NCBI RefSeq assembly: GCF_002865645.1
Contig: NW_020194589.1
Location: 1,658,812 to 1,722,811, forward strand
From: Hyaloscypha bicolor E
Taxonomy: Eukaryota; Ascomycota; Leotiomycetes; Helotiales; Hyaloscyphaceae
Direction of reading: 5' to 3'
Length of the DNA: 64,000 bases
How positions within the stretch are numbered: the first letter of the stretch is position 1; the number at the start of each line of letters is the position of its first letter. Shown here piece after piece: positions 1-12,006 of the stretch. The notes below the pieces were generated by a model. The model did no database searches, had not been told where the DNA came from, and saw nothing but the letters and a program-made list of their open reading frames with translations. A program made the position numbers and the translations under genes.

Positions 1-1907
1 GATGAAGAGAGTGTTGGTCCGAGATATCTATCGCCCTTCCCTGACTTGCGGCTTTCCTGAAGAATTTGTGCGTATGCAAGCTTCATACATCCTGATACAG
101 CTTCGTCATTGCCTTTCCAAATACCGTCACATTCGCATTGATAGCCAGTTCGGCATTCGAAGACAATTTCCTGCTCCGTGTAGTGAAGGATTCGGGTCGC
201 AAGAAGTCTCTCTTGGAAGCACTAAGCGCGACTGAACAACGGATATGCAACATCGCTCATCCTCGAATTAAACATATGTTCGTGCTTAATTTGTTTCCTT
301 GCAAATATTTGGTGAGAGTTCAATGGAGCGGGTATCTCTGCTCTGTTGGTGAAAGAGAGACATGTGCTATCGCTGTCATCTGACGATGTGGCTGCAATGG
401 TGATAAATGAACCCGCATATATGGAAGCCATTTGTGCCGACTGCTCTTGCCAGTCTTTTATGTCATCTTGTACAATGCACAGCGAGTCGATCCAGACGTA
501 TCTCAAACCAACCCGGCGAGTAATAGTGATAGCGTCCTGAAAAATTCTGGGAAGTTCTTCCCATTTGATCTCCCGCGTTCGCCGCGTGTAGGTTGTGAGA
601 GTGGTTTTGATGAGTGACGTTCCCCACCTGTGGGAAAGGGCTGTGTACCTCCCACTCTCGCCAGCAGACTCATAAAGCTTTGGATTTTGACCATCGCTGA
701 TATCGATCAATCGTTTGGGAAGTGGGGTCGAGTCATTAGAAGGGCATATCTGGTGTTTCATAGTGCATTCCATTATCCATTTTCTTATATTTCGATAGCT
801 CTCATCTGACTGTGAGTTTGCAGGGATGTGAGAAGCTGATTTGATCACATTCCATGGGCTTGGAGGAGCTCCTATAGAAATTGTATTAACAACTTCGACA
901 TCAACCTCTGTCTGTGCCTTGATTGAATACCATGCCTTCATAGGGCCCAACGTTCCACACGAACTAGAATGTTCACAGAAAACATCTTCCTCCGTTTATT
1001 GGACCTGAAACATTCTCTCCGTGGCAGGAAAACACCAGCGGATGGTAAAGAGGTTGAAATGAGATGACTTACCACGGAGCAAGTAATATTCCAACCTCAG
1101 ACCCGAAAAATTGACCAACAGCCCTTCTTCGGGATTTGCTACAAAGTTTACCAGTGGAGCATCTTTATAATCCAACTTTAAAGGATCAATAACATCGGTA
1201 ATCCCCTCCTGAAGCATTGCACAAGTTTGACAATCCGGTTTCAGAGATTTTCCGTGGGACGACTCCACTAGCCGCAGGCGATTCTTCAGATCATCCACCG
1301 GCCAGGGTTCGTGTAACTCGAAGTAAGATTTTAGGTACTCGTATCACCTGTCCTTGAAACCGTCACCCTCCTTCCCCCAGTCCAGTATTTCGGGGCAACC
1401 ATTAAGAAAAGATGTCAAAGCACAATGAAAGCTCACATGAGGCTCGGAAGTCGTTGAGGAAGCCACTTCGTTGAGGGCATAGCATACAAGACAGCGTCGA
1501 TTCCAACGATTGCAGTGAGGGGGAATGTTGTGGTAAACCTTCTCGAGGGCTTGGTCGGCAGGATCGTTTGGGACACTAGAAGAGCCCGGAACACTTCTAG
1601 CTGCCTCCGCGTCGATGAGACCTTTCGCATAGCTTGTTATGTCAATTTCCTTAACGCCTTGACGGTCACGGGTTTCGAGGAGGATTGCTATGACCCCGGC
1701 GAAGTTGGCAGCCCTGCGTTGCCCTGCGTCATCGGAGGCAAAGTCCATCTCGCTCGTAGATCCCGGGGAATGTAAATACACCGGGCTCTGCTCTCTGTGG
1801 ACAAAGTTCTTGAACCGCGGAGTGTTGTTGTTCGAAGGTGACAAGAGATATCGTGCACGCGCCAGTGGATGCAGATTGACCGGAACTTGATGGTTCGCCG
1901 AAATCAC
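1..1907 (-). pseudogene. HET-domain (heterokaryon incompatibility) protein, broken and cut by the left edge
   Basis: HET proteins trigger cell death when unlike fungal strains fuse. The reading frame runs leftward from about 1907. A likely ATG is at 1748, because the frame opens upstream on GTG. One intron, 964-1072 (GTAAGT...TAG), joins the N-terminal half to the HET core, where YTALSHRWG and RYVWIDSLCIVQDD are recognisable. Two in-frame stops break it: TGA at 1344-1346, and TAG at 222-224 in place of the Trp of the family motif SRAWCFQER. After the TAG the same frame stays open to base 1 and still reads like HET (CFQERLLATRILHYTEQE). The Trp-to-stop change is CCA to CTA on the plus strand, the CpA-to-TpA change made by RIP. 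The rest of the gene lies outside the window. Family assignment is firm; the start is uncertain. Confidence 0.85.
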
Positions 1908-2028
1908 GTGAGCTGAGGCTCCAGCGTCTCAGCTGGGGTAATTCTACATGCAGAACCACCACCACCAGTAAAGCCTTTCATCCCGTTCTTAAGAAGCTCT
2001 AGCATGCCGAGCCCCTCGTTGGCTGAGA

Positions 2029-2960
2029 GTGCTTCCCTTACAGGGCAAATGGATTCTCCCTCGAAGCCCACAGAACAACGCCGTCACGTGCTCCTTTTCC
2101 AGCCTTCCAACAGACATTCGGGAAATGATCTGGCTGGAATCCTTTGAGACTAGAATTATCTGCCTGCACATCCATCAGCGGCTCACTCCGCCCCATCGTG
2201 ATACCACCGGGCGAGAGCTCCATATATTCCAAAAAACTGTGGCCATATCTTTCAGCTGCACGGTGTTGACGGGATCCAATGCTGGAACTGTCGGCTCTGA
2301 AAGCCCAACTACTCCCGACGAAGTTTTTCAGCAATATTCGAGCTTTGTCCGCAAAGAAGCGGAGAAAAATGGAGGAGATATGGGAACTCTGGCCGGTAGA
2401 ACACCGTGAGGCCCAGTCCAATTGTACGTGTGTCGTGAGAGCCGAGCACTTGCTCTGAAACGGTATCAGAGGGAATTCGCAGGGGTACCTATGCTGGCTC
2501 AAGGTCGCAGAGCCATATACGATTGGGAGCACAGAATCCAGGCTGATGACCAGATATGGAACCAACGGGAATTGTGGGAGAAGAAAGTCTGGGTTGACTT
2601 CGAACGGGATGTCATTCTCATCGATACGCTGGAGAGAGGAACCTTGAGCCAGAACTTGGCGCCGAGACCGGCCGATCCCCTTGAATTGATGAGGCTGCAT
2701 GCAGAAGAAGAGTTAAAGAAGATCCGAAGGTTAGCAGTTGGTGGCCGATGGCTATGCAAAGGGGAAGCAATAACTTCGCCTGGATTGGGCCGTCCTTGAT
2801 GGGCAACATGGTACTGAGACCATGACAAATGTTACTTGGACAAGAGCAAGCGAGTATCTATGCTTAGCTGCCGACGTATGTGTACGAGTGGTTGACGAGG
2901 CTCGAAAGCTTGCAGGAGCTGCTTCTCGATGACAGCTTTGGTGCAAGAAAGGCGAGATAG
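2029..2960 (+). pseudogene. 2EXR-domain protein, degraded
   Basis: The 2EXR domain is a fungal domain of unknown function found in large lineage-specific families. The N-terminal motif (FSSLPTDIREMIWLESFETR) and the second motif (YVCRESRALALKRY, then VWVDFERDVILID) are in one frame but separated by an in-frame TGA at 2407-2409. The 21-bp GT-AG interval around it is too short for an intron. Past about 2770 the frame is lost. A shifted frame near 2885-2960 still gives a typical 2EXR tail (VYEWLTRLESLQELLLDD). No in-frame ATG opens the first part; the frame begins on GTG at 2029. I read it as a pseudogene, divergent from the neighbouring HET gene. Confidence 0.7.
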
Positions 2961-3652
2961 AAGGGAAAGTGTTGCAGAACTGCCGCGAAGGTGCTGAAGA
3001 GGTCCGTATTGACGTGTTGAAGTATTTTGCAACTGGGAAAAGGTGGAGTGAAGGTTTAACATGGGAGATACCTGAAGTGAAGGTCTTGAGATGGGATGAG
3101 TGGACGGACTTGTGTCTCGTGAGCACATGACCAGGCACAATCCCACTCGAACAGGCGGAGAAAAAGCAGGGAAACTGGCAGAATGCTGTGTTGGACAGCT
3201 TTTGCTACTTTAAAACAGGAAAGTTGAAGAGATCTGATGCGCAAGGGTTGATCCTATTTCCTCCAAATCACTTATCGTGAGTGACGAGTCAGGTCGTGAA
3301 TGCAGCATCTCGCCAACTGGATGCGAACCCAACTGGAAGCACACGACCATCTCCCCCTTCACTTAAAGGCGATATTCTGTCGATAGTTGGGCACCCTTCC
3401 AGCATTTCGATGACGAACACAAGATGAAGAACAAAGGCGAAGGTTGGTTTGAAGAACGCGACTGCAGGGATGTTGTTGGTTAACCAAAGTAGGCCAATTT
3501 GCGAGGTACCCCTTACCGCATTGGGAGAGCTAAACCGACATGTACCAGGGGCTGTGAGATCTCAACCTCAACGTACAAACAATAGACATTTGCCATCGCC
3601 TTCCAGACGATCAACTCTTCCCCGGAAATTTCTCTCAATTCTTAGAACGCAG
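2961..3652. other. Intergenic region upstream of the methyltransferase
   Basis: No gene is recognised. The methyltransferase frame is open back to 3449, but the conserved protein begins at the ATG at 3653, so this stretch should hold its promoter and 5' leader. I see no clear TATA box or repeat. Confidence 0.4.
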
Positions 3653-4798
3653 ATGGCAATCGAGAAGCCATTGCCTCCAAAAGAGCTCAACGGCGGTGTG
3701 GAGAAGACTGACGGAGCCACCGACCTCGGCGAGAAATACGAGATCCCAGAGCCTGAGCCCTTCATCTCCTTCAATGCCTTGAAGGATCGAATCAGACACC
3801 ACTATGAACTTGCGTCTGACTACTATTACAGCCTCTGGTATGTCCCGAGGTCGATTCCTAGTTCCCCGATCAATTGACCGAGAGACAAGGGGCGAGCACA
3901 TTCACCATGGTTATTTCCTCACTCCGGCCGATACAAAAGAAAGAGCCCAGGTTCAATTGATCGATCTTTTGCTTGAGCGCTCCGCATTACCAAAAGGCAG
4001 CGAGGTCCTCGATGTTGGTTGTGGAATCGGCGGCACGACACGTCATTTGGCCAAGAATTACGGATGCAAAGTCACGGGAGTGACAATCAGTGGCCGGCAG
4101 GTTGAGATTGCGAAGAAATTGACATTGGAGGCGAGCGGTGCGCAGCAAGAGGGCCAAAAAGACACCTTCAAGCTGGGCGACGGCTCTGTCCGCTTCATCG
4201 AGCTCGATGCCGAGAAAATGGGAGACTTCTTCAGCACCGAACCGAATGTTACAAAGTTTGACTGTGTGTGGATCTCTGAAGCTATGAGCCATCTTCCAAA
4301 CAAGCAACTTTTCTTCCAGAATGCTGCCAAGTTGTTGAATACCGGCGGAAAGTTGGTCGTGGCTGACTGGTTTAAATCTGAGGACTTGACGGAGGAGCAG
4401 TTCAAGGCGGATATCTCGCCAATTGAAGGTCTGAATATACCCATCCCGGTGGATTTGTCGACTGACAACGCGTACAGATGGCATGCTTCTTCCACCACTC
4501 TGCAGTCAGGCAGATTATGTTCGCTTGGCACAAGAGGCTGGACTGAAGACATTTGCTGAGCCATTTGATATCAGCAAGAAGGTTTCAAAGACCTGGTGAG
4601 TCTCACTCAATTCACTGAGGTATTGCGACTGACTTTCTCAGGGATATTTCCTGGTCGCTGGTTCAAAATCCAGCTTTGTGGGCATTCGCGATAGCTCAGG
4701 GTCGCGATGGCTTAGCATTCTTGCAAGCTTTCCGAGCCATGAGAAGAGGGTTTGCCAACGGGACCTTCAGATATGCTGTGATGGCATTTCAGAAATGA
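3653..4798 (+). CDS. SAM-dependent methyltransferase (gamma-tocopherol/sterol C-methyltransferase-like)
   Basis: Class I methyltransferase using S-adenosylmethionine; substrate not determinable from sequence. Exons 3653-3837, 3890-4428, 4478-4595 and 4642-4798 join in frame to 332 residues. Motif I is VLDVGCGIGGTTRHLA. The preceding GEHIHHGYF block and the later WISEAMSHL and LLNTGGKLVVADW blocks match the tocopherol methyltransferase/Erg6-like group. The second intron is inferred from homology: splicing at 4429/4477 restores the IEDGMLLPPLCS block, but its donor is a weak GTCTGA. Introns are 52, 49 and 46 bp. The start at 3653 is chosen because the conserved region begins just after it. It lies 0.5 kb upstream of the broken GMC oxidoreductase in the same orientation, so the pair may once have served one pathway. 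Nothing suggests damage here. Confidence 0.85.
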
Positions 4799-5280
4799 TA
4801 AAGTCACATGATTTAATACCACGTGATAAGCGCAAGCTTTTCATTGCCTAGATTAATAGACTGTTGCTTCAGAAGACAGCCATTCCTCGATCCTCAATTC
4901 CAACAGCAGGTTTCTTTATATGACAGGATACTGAGTTGTCGCAGTCCTAAGGTTAGGTCGAGTATGCACACAGCCCGCGTTACCCCCACGTTTCCTCTTG
5001 TTTATCTCCGTCTATTTCCACCGTACCCCGCATTACCAGCATTGCACATGTACACTATGATATGCACTACGTCGATGGCGTGAAGCGTCCCCGCAATGTT
5101 TACGTGCAACTCGAGTGGGGTGCTTTCCACGGGCCGTTGGAAAATGAGGGGCTGCTGCCAAAAGGGGCGCAAATTTAAGGCTGTAGGAACAGCTTATATT
5201 TCAATATTTCCGCCAGGCCAAGAGTCTTCAGATTCTTTCATTCTTCGCTGATTCCCAAGTTCTATACAATTCCCATCAAA
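4799..5280. other. Intergenic region: methyltransferase 3' end and GMC promoter
   Basis: Holds no gene. CACGTGA near 4820 and an AT-rich stretch around 5190-5220, just upstream of the GMC ATG at 5281, may be promoter elements. No repeat was seen. Confidence 0.35.
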
Positions 5281-7366
5281 ATGCCTTCTGCAACAAACGG
5301 GACCAATGGACACACCAATGGTGTCAATGGACACTCCAAATCAGCTCTGTGCACTGTCGACGAGTTTCTTGCGCATTCCTACGATTATCTGATCATCGGA
5401 GGTGGACTTGTAGGCTTATGAGTAGCTGCTCGATTGACAGAGGATCCAAATATCACGGTTGGTGTATTGGAGGGTGGGGAGAATAGGCTGGACGACAAGA
5501 ACGTCTTGACGCCCTCGCTGTTTCCCACGCTGCCTGAAAGACCAGAATAGGATTGGATGACGGAAAATATTCCCCAAGTCAGTCAACAACTTCCAACTGC
5601 ATTGGTTCCGCTCTGGTAGGCGCAGTGGGACGAAATGTTCATCAATGCTGATTCATCTTGGATAGCCAACGGCAGTAAACAAAGTATACTCTATGCCTCG
5701 AGGCAAGATGCTCGGCGGCTCCAGTGGCAACAATTATCTGATGTACTTGCGCGGTTCTCGAAAAGATTATGACGGATGGCGAGAGTTGAGCAACGAAGGG
5801 TGGGGTTGGGACAACCTTCAGGAAGCCTCAGACTGCTGATCTCCCTTCCGATAAAACCAAAGAACTTGACCCTCAGCTCATGCCACATGCTGCTGCTGAT
5901 AAGTATCGTGGTACAAATGGTGCGTCGTTCAAAATAACCAAGAGGAACCAAGCTCACGATATCGAGGTCCCATCCACACAAATTTCAACCACTTCCGGAT
6001 GCGGAAACACACTCGCATCCACGACCCGCAAGCTCTTCACACCCTTAACCCTGAGTCTCTCATCCACAACCTCACCCATGCTTACTGTCCCAATCAAATG
6101 GTACTGCGTCGAAATATGCTCTCTGAGAACCTTAGCCCTATCTCCCTCACTCTCAAGACTAACATGCGGAGCAAGCTGCACCCTTTCTCCCAACGACTTT
6201 GCTAGGATGGGAGACCGAGTAACTTGGTCAAGCCACTTCAGGCCCGCGGCCAGGATCGTGGTGTCGGCTCCGTTTCAGAGATACCACCAGTCGATCTGTG
6301 GCGGTTTTGTCGGGTCCAATGAGGTGATGTGGATTGAACCTCTGCTCAATGGATGCTCGAGACAAATAAGTGGTGCAACGCGACTCTTCCCTTTCGGCGG
6401 CGAGCCGAGGGATTTCGTGTGTCGCCACCAGCTGTCCATGTTCGCTGGTATCAAGAACGTCTGCAGATTTGCGAAGGTGGGGTCGCTGAGTTTTGGTCGA
6501 TGATCAACTGCTCGTGTTTCTTCTCGGAGGATGTTTTAGCAAGGGAGTTCGTCTTTATTTCGACGATGGTTGATTGTAGTTCTTTCTCGCTGACGAGAGA
6601 AGCGTAGGAGACGAAGCCCATGAGCATGCCAGGGCTGCCGAAGGGTCCTGTGTGCTCTCTTTCGTAGATCATTTGTTACTTTTGGCCGTATTCGTCGCCG
6701 TGCAGGGCATCCAGGGAAAGCACTTCGGGTGCGCACTCGAAGACCATGCCGCCGAGGACGTGGTCTTGGAAGTTGGCACCGGCGGGGTGAGACTCGACGA
6801 TTGTGTTTATTCCAGCGGCGGAGAGCACTTCGGGGTTGCCGATTCCGGAGACCACCAGGACTTGGGGGGTTTGCACTACACGGGCGCAGAGGATTACTTC
6901 ACTGGTGGCCTTCGCTTGGCAGGTAGGCTTGGCCCGAGACGATGAACTCGGCCCCAGTCGCTGAGTGGGAACAGAGTCAGCAAAAAATTCGGATTCAGAC
7001 CGTGGGACAATTAATACCTCTAGGCTTCTCATGCCCCGCACCCTCCAAAGGGACTTTGGAAACTAAGGCTCCAGTCAAGACTTTCAAACTGGGACGATCC
7101 AAGTTTGGCTTCAGGTATCCAGTCGCTGCATAACTTCGAGTCCCGGAATTTACAGTCCGGTCGACTGCGCCGAGACTTGAATAGAAGCCCAGATGCTCAC
7201 CACTCCAAGCGTCGTGAAGTGTGTTCTTGGATTCCGAGACGTCGTAGCATGCTTTGATGAACTCTTCTTCCATCCGAGTCATGTTGGTGGGGATATTATG
7301 AGTATTGTTTATGCGGTTGCGGAGAAGGGGGCGGATTTGACTAGAGAGGATGCGGGGAGGGCATGA
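5281..7366 (+). pseudogene. GMC oxidoreductase pseudogene with an internal inversion
   Basis: GMC family members are FAD-dependent alcohol/choline/aryl-alcohol oxidoreductases. The N-terminal third is on plus: the FAD-binding stretch YDYLIIGGGLVG (5371-5418), an intron at 5578-5665, GKMLGGSSGNNYLMY (about 5700), and an intron at 5920-5966. The middle and C-terminal parts (VQTPQVLVVSGIGNPEVL, GTVSMGEVVDERLRVKG, LRVVDASVFP) are on minus between 5996 and 7276. The last 30 codons (SHVGGDIMSIVYAVAEKGAD, stop at 7364-7366) are again on plus. Reversing 5996-7276 restores the family order across both joints. Other lesions: TGA at 5419-5421, TAG at 5548-5550, a frameshift near 5815, and a stop in place of Arg in the inverted part. 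Clearly dead. Confidence 0.85.
5996..7276 (-). other. Inverted 1,281-bp segment inside the GMC gene
   Basis: The segment is bounded by CGGATG (5996-6001) on the left and its reverse complement CATCCG (7271-7276) on the right. Read on minus it carries the GMC substrate-binding and C-terminal domains from EEEFIKACYDVS to VDASVFP. The plus-strand DNA on each side carries what should precede (GPIHTNFNHF) and follow (SHVGGDIMS) it. Both joints fit at base level, so this is one simple inversion at 6-bp inverted microhomology. Confidence 0.85.
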
Positions 7367-7635
7367 AGAGGCGATTCGAGAAGAGCTTGTCTCTTTTCAC
7401 TCTCCTCCAAGCCAAAGAGCTGTCGCTTGCTAAAACTCTCTTTTGCAAAAGCACAAGGTTCAGAAAAATATACCCCGCCGTCCGAGAAAAAATGGAAACG
7501 CCAACCGAAGTCAATGTCAACTCCAATCCCTCAAGCTCTCGACCCATATCCGGCCTTGCGGCGATGTGTAAATCAGGGGCCTTCTGAAGCAAAATGCGCC
7601 AACCTCAAACCAAAACTCCAAGTTCAACCCCTCCT
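7367..7635. other. Intergenic, convergent 3' ends
   Basis: Short spacer between the plus-strand tail of the GMC pseudogene and the 3' end of the minus-strand C2H2 gene. No feature was recognised. Confidence 0.35.
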
Positions 7636-8503
7636 CTATCCAGCAATCATCCGACCAACCATATTCTGGATCCCACTCCTCGCCTGACTCTGCACCATCC
7701 CAAATCTCATAACCCCACAACTCTCACTCTCAACATGCTGCACCAGCCCACTCAGCAACTTATACTCCCTGCGACAACTCAAGTTCGGACAACGATACAG
7801 ATTCTGCTCATGCACCGGGCTCTTGATGTGGTTGTTCAGCCCGTTGAGGGAGGTGAATTGTCTGGTGCAGAGGTAGCATTCGTAGGCTTGTCCGTTCCAG
7901 GCGCGTTCCGTGGCGATGGTTTCGACGTTCGCGTAACCGGGGAGAGTGATCATCGGGCGGGTGATGACGTTGTTGCGATCAAGTTTGTGGACCATGTGGT
8001 TGATCTTTTGGCGATTGAGGCCGGAGGCTGTGCATGTGCCAGATTCGAGGCTGCGGAAGAGAAGGTTAGTAAAAGTGCTACTGGAGCAGGAAGGGTTCGA
8101 AAATGGCGTCCAGCGAAAGATAGTTCGCTGTACTTACTGAATGGTCACGCCGGAAGCAGTCGCGAATCCGACTTTGCACCAAGGACATTGAATAGATGCA
8201 CCAACATGAGTCCTGGAATGAAGATGCTGAACCAAAGTCAGTCGACGTCTTGGTCTAGAGAGGGAATGTCCATACCTGCATGAGGTTGTTCTCGTTCATG
8301 AAAACGCGTTTGCAATCGACACAGTATCGAGACCTGTGAGAAGAAGAGTAATGTTGATGGCGAGATTGTTCAGAATAGAAGTCCCGATCGCAGAGTTGAC
8401 ATTCGTGTACCTCGTAGCTGCGATGGGCAGGACTGTTCTGGATGTGCTGGTTGTATGCTTCCCAGTGGGGGAAAGTACGATTGCATGGGTTGCAGTACGC
8501 CAT
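7636..8503 (-). CDS. C2H2 zinc-finger protein, 243 residues
   Basis: Probable nucleic-acid-binding zinc-finger protein; target unknown. Exons 8503-8276, 8226-8138 and 8050-7636 join in frame, with introns of 49 bp (GTATG...CAG) and 87 bp (GTAAGT...CAG). Fingers are spread over the whole length: CNPC..H..H at residues 4-27, CQLC, CVDC, CPWC (exon 2), CYLC, and a final C-x4-C finger (CPNLSC). It has no acidic or other effector domain that I can name. This multi-finger arrangement is common in uncharacterised fungal proteins. The ATG at 8503 precedes the first finger directly. No lesions seen. Confidence 0.8.
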
Positions 8504-9170
8504 TTTGGACGACGAGGTTCCTGTCGAGACGAGGAGCTTTCTTCGATGGAAGAAGTTGATGCTGTGTATGTGGCTTGGGGATCGGGAGGAGATGGCGAAG
8601 GAAGAAGTTAGAAGTTCAATTGAAGGAAGTTGGCGTAAATTTACGGTCCCGGGAATGTATGATCAGCAGATTCTTGTTGGATGTGACCCTGCCGCTGCGC
8701 TTTGATCCCTTGTGTAGGCACAGCTCTTATCTCGAGAGAACCTCCTTCAAGGTTAACTTTCAACACGCTTGGGAAAGAATTGGCCGTCAGAGTCCGTTCT
8801 CTCTGATATGTCTCGATTCGCGACAATAGCGGGGTTTTCTGGTGTTCGTAGTTGATTTCACGGTTGACTGAGCTCTCGGTCAGCGAGGCAGGTCTGCACA
8901 CGGAGCGATTCACCTGCAACCTATTTATCTGACTCGAACATGGGGAAATGCAGGCTTCTGCAGCATTACGTTGTGGCGGGGCTGTGGCTCGCAGTGGCCT
9001 GAGAGGTGCGCTGATGAAAGTCTCCTTTGTTGGGATTTGGTGCCTAAGGCTGACAGCGGCAATTCAGCCGTTCAGCTATCAGCTAAACAGGGGTTTTACG
9101 GGGTTTCGGCGGCAATAGGGGCCGTTTGCGTGTATATAAATATAGGCTTTAGATCACTGTAAAATGGATA
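8504..9170. other. Intergenic, upstream of the C2H2 gene
   Basis: Should contain the C2H2 gene promoter. The ORFs here have no recognisable content. Composition drops toward AT-rich after about 9170. Confidence 0.35.
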
Positions 9171-11995
9171 GTCGTCTGGGGATCATTGCACGTGACCTTT
9201 TGCTCTGCCCTTTCAGGCCTGTTGAAATTAGGGGCCTTAGGCCCCTAATTAGCTAAGCCCTGGGGCTGAACGCCCTGGGGAAAGCCTTAGGGGCTGAATC
9301 CTATGGGGCTGTGCACTAATGGGGCTAAAAGCTATAGGCTTATTACCTAGCATATTATGCCGATTGAATCGGTTCAGCTGGTATAGATATAAGGCTCTCT
9401 AGTTTAGAGCTATATATAAGCTATTTATTATTATAAAATTATAATAGCGGGATTAAGGCAATAGCCAGGGCTTAAAGATTCGAGAGAATCCCGTATATTG
9501 AAAATACTAAGCTAAAGAGAAGAAAAAGAGAGAGAGAGAGAAGAAAAGAATAAAAGAAGAAAAATACTAGTTAAAATTACTAAAATACCGGCTAGTTAAG
9601 TAAAACCAGTTATATAATAGCTATTTCTCTTATAATTCTAGCTAGTATTATTATAAAAATAATTAGTTAATTTAATATTATTTATTTAATTTATATTATA
9701 TATATATAACTTTAGCTTTATTAAATTAGTTTTATAAAGCTTATATATCTTATATATCCCGTAATTTAAATTTAAATAAATTTAAAATTTATAAAAGAAT
9801 TTATATATTATAATTAGATATTTAAGTTTCTCAAACTTATAATAAAAGCCTATAAAAACTATAAGCTTTTAAAATTAAATATTAAATATTAAAATTACTA
9901 ATATATATTTAAAAACTTAGCTAACTAAGAATTTATAAAACGCGATTTAAGAAATTTAGGGCTTATATATATATATTACTTATTATTATTATAATAATTA
10001 TAAATTTGTAAATTCATATTATTATTTATATAACTTTAATTTAATAAATTTGTAAATTTAAATTATATTTTTATATATAATTAAATATTTATTTGAAACT
10101 TAATTTAAAAAGTTTAAATAAATATAAATAAAATTCCTATATTTTTTTATATATATTTAATTATATATAATATTATTATTATAAAAAGGCTTAGCTTTAA
10201 TTAAAACTTTATATTAGAACTTTATTTTAAAGCTTTTAAAAATATATATTAAATAAATATTATTTATATTTCTTATAATTACTTCTTATTTAAAACGAAT
10301 TATTTTTAATCTAGAATTTATATAATATTATATTATAATTGAATTACTTGTTAAAATTCTTAATTATAAAATTTTATTTAAATATAAATATTAAAACTTT
10401 TAATTTAATTAATAAGTTTTTTTTACTAAGCTTTCTTTTAATTTAATAAATTTAATTTCTTATAATTATAATAATATAATATATAAAATATATTTATAAT
10501 ATAAGAATTTTTTCTTCTTTTTTCTTTTTTTTCTTTTTTTCTTTTTTTAGCTAATTTTTTTAAATTATTATTAGTTTACTAGTAATATATAATACTATTA
10601 TATAAATATAGAAATACTAGTTATATTATATTAGTAAAGTTATTATTTAGAAATAAGGATTATAGTATTATAGTATTAATATATAATTCCTAAATCTATT
10701 AAGCCTAATAGGGTCTAGTTTACTAATTGAATTATTTATAGAATATAAAATTATATAATTATATCTCGTATCTTATATTTCGTATTTTATATCTTATATC
10801 TTATATCCTATTACTTATATTTCATTACTTATATTCCGTATTTCGAGTCTCGTAACTATATATATAACTTCTAAAGAAATAGCTATACTAATAATATATA
10901 TTTATAATATTAATATTATAATTTACTTCTTTAGATTTAATAGCTTTTATATTAGAAAATATATATATATATATAAACTAGTTATTATTCTTAATATTTA
11001 TAAAGATTTATATTTTTTATTATTTAATTATTTTCTTTTTTAATATCTTTTTATTAAGCTATTTAATCTTATTATATTTTATTAAAACTTATTTAAAATA
11101 TACTTTCTTAGCTAAAATACTTTAATAATATAATTAATTTAAAGCTAAAATATTTAATTTTTCTCGATTTATTACTTTGAATTTAATATTTATAATTATT
11201 ATTATAATAATTATTTCTTTAAATAATATTATATTACTCGAAATATAAGTACAAATTTAGTTTATTATTCTTTCCTTATTATTATATTATTATTATATAA
11301 ATAGAACTCTATTTTAAATCCTTAGCTTAATATATTTTTATATTTCTTTAAAAAAAAATAGCTTATTATAGTTTATAAATATAAATAACTATTAAATTAA
11401 ATTAAATGTTTTAAATTAGTATATTAATAATAATAAAAGTATTTGTATTAATAATATTTAATGTAAATAATTACTAATTAGATAATAAATTATTTATAAA
11501 TATATTTAGATTTACTAATATTTCTTATTATTATTTTAGAATACTTATATTTATAAAGCTCTTAAAAAGAGTAATAAGGGATTCTCGGGTCTGGAATTTA
11601 TTCTCTTTTTAGATTTTAGATCTGAGATATTATTAGCTAAATAAGGATATAAATATATAATTACAAATAAATACTATATAATTTATAAAGAATATAGACC
11701 GAGAATAATTAAGCTAAATAAGGAAAAGGAAGAAGACTCGCTTGAGGCGGTCCTATCTCGCAAGCTCTCTATAAACCAGTTACTTTCATGCTTAGGGAAA
11801 TATATAATTAAAAGAAATGCTATTTTATATAACTATAGACTTAGGAGAATCAGGCGATCTCTAAATCTTGAGTTACTCTAAGGTGACCGAGACCTTCTAA
11901 CAGGTATATAATATATTACATGCAATATTGAACCAAGTACCGGAAAAGATAAATTCTAGCAATGAAAGCACTGAGGATTCCTCAAACATATATAG
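9171..11995. mobile_element. AT-rich RIP-degraded repeat block
   Basis: About 2.8 kb of extremely AT-rich DNA, full of TpA and without any usable reading frame. This is the state expected of an old transposon after RIP, but no protein domain is recognisable, so the element type is open. Sub-features are a GC-rich palindrome at 9226-9250, repeated GGGGCT motifs to about 9320, a purine tract at 9515-9565 and a pyrimidine tract at 10508-10550. The last 400 bp (11560-11990) are less AT-rich and may be an LTR or flank. Confidence 0.6.
9226..9250. repeat. 25-bp near-perfect palindrome
   Basis: The arms AATTAGGGGCC and GGCCCCTAATT are reverse complements around a TTA centre, at the left edge of the AT-rich block. 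It could be a residual transposon terminus. Confidence 0.5.
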
Positions 11996-12006
11996 GTTAA
12001 TTATGG

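Noticed and set aside
2407..2409. Explaining the 2EXR stop by an intron
   Set aside because: The only GT-AG interval covering it is 21 bp, too short to splice, and the frame on both sides is the same.
3653..7366. Secondary-metabolite cluster (methyltransferase plus GMC oxidoreductase)
   Set aside because: Two tailoring-type genes only, one dead, with no synthase or transporter next to them. Not enough for a cluster.
7594..8283. 229-codon plus-strand ORF
   Set aside because: Antisense to the C2H2 gene, whose fingers and introns are clear; no family features of its own.
8971..9162. 63-codon plus-strand ORF
   Set aside because: Composition-driven ORF at the edge of the AT-rich block with no homology I can name.
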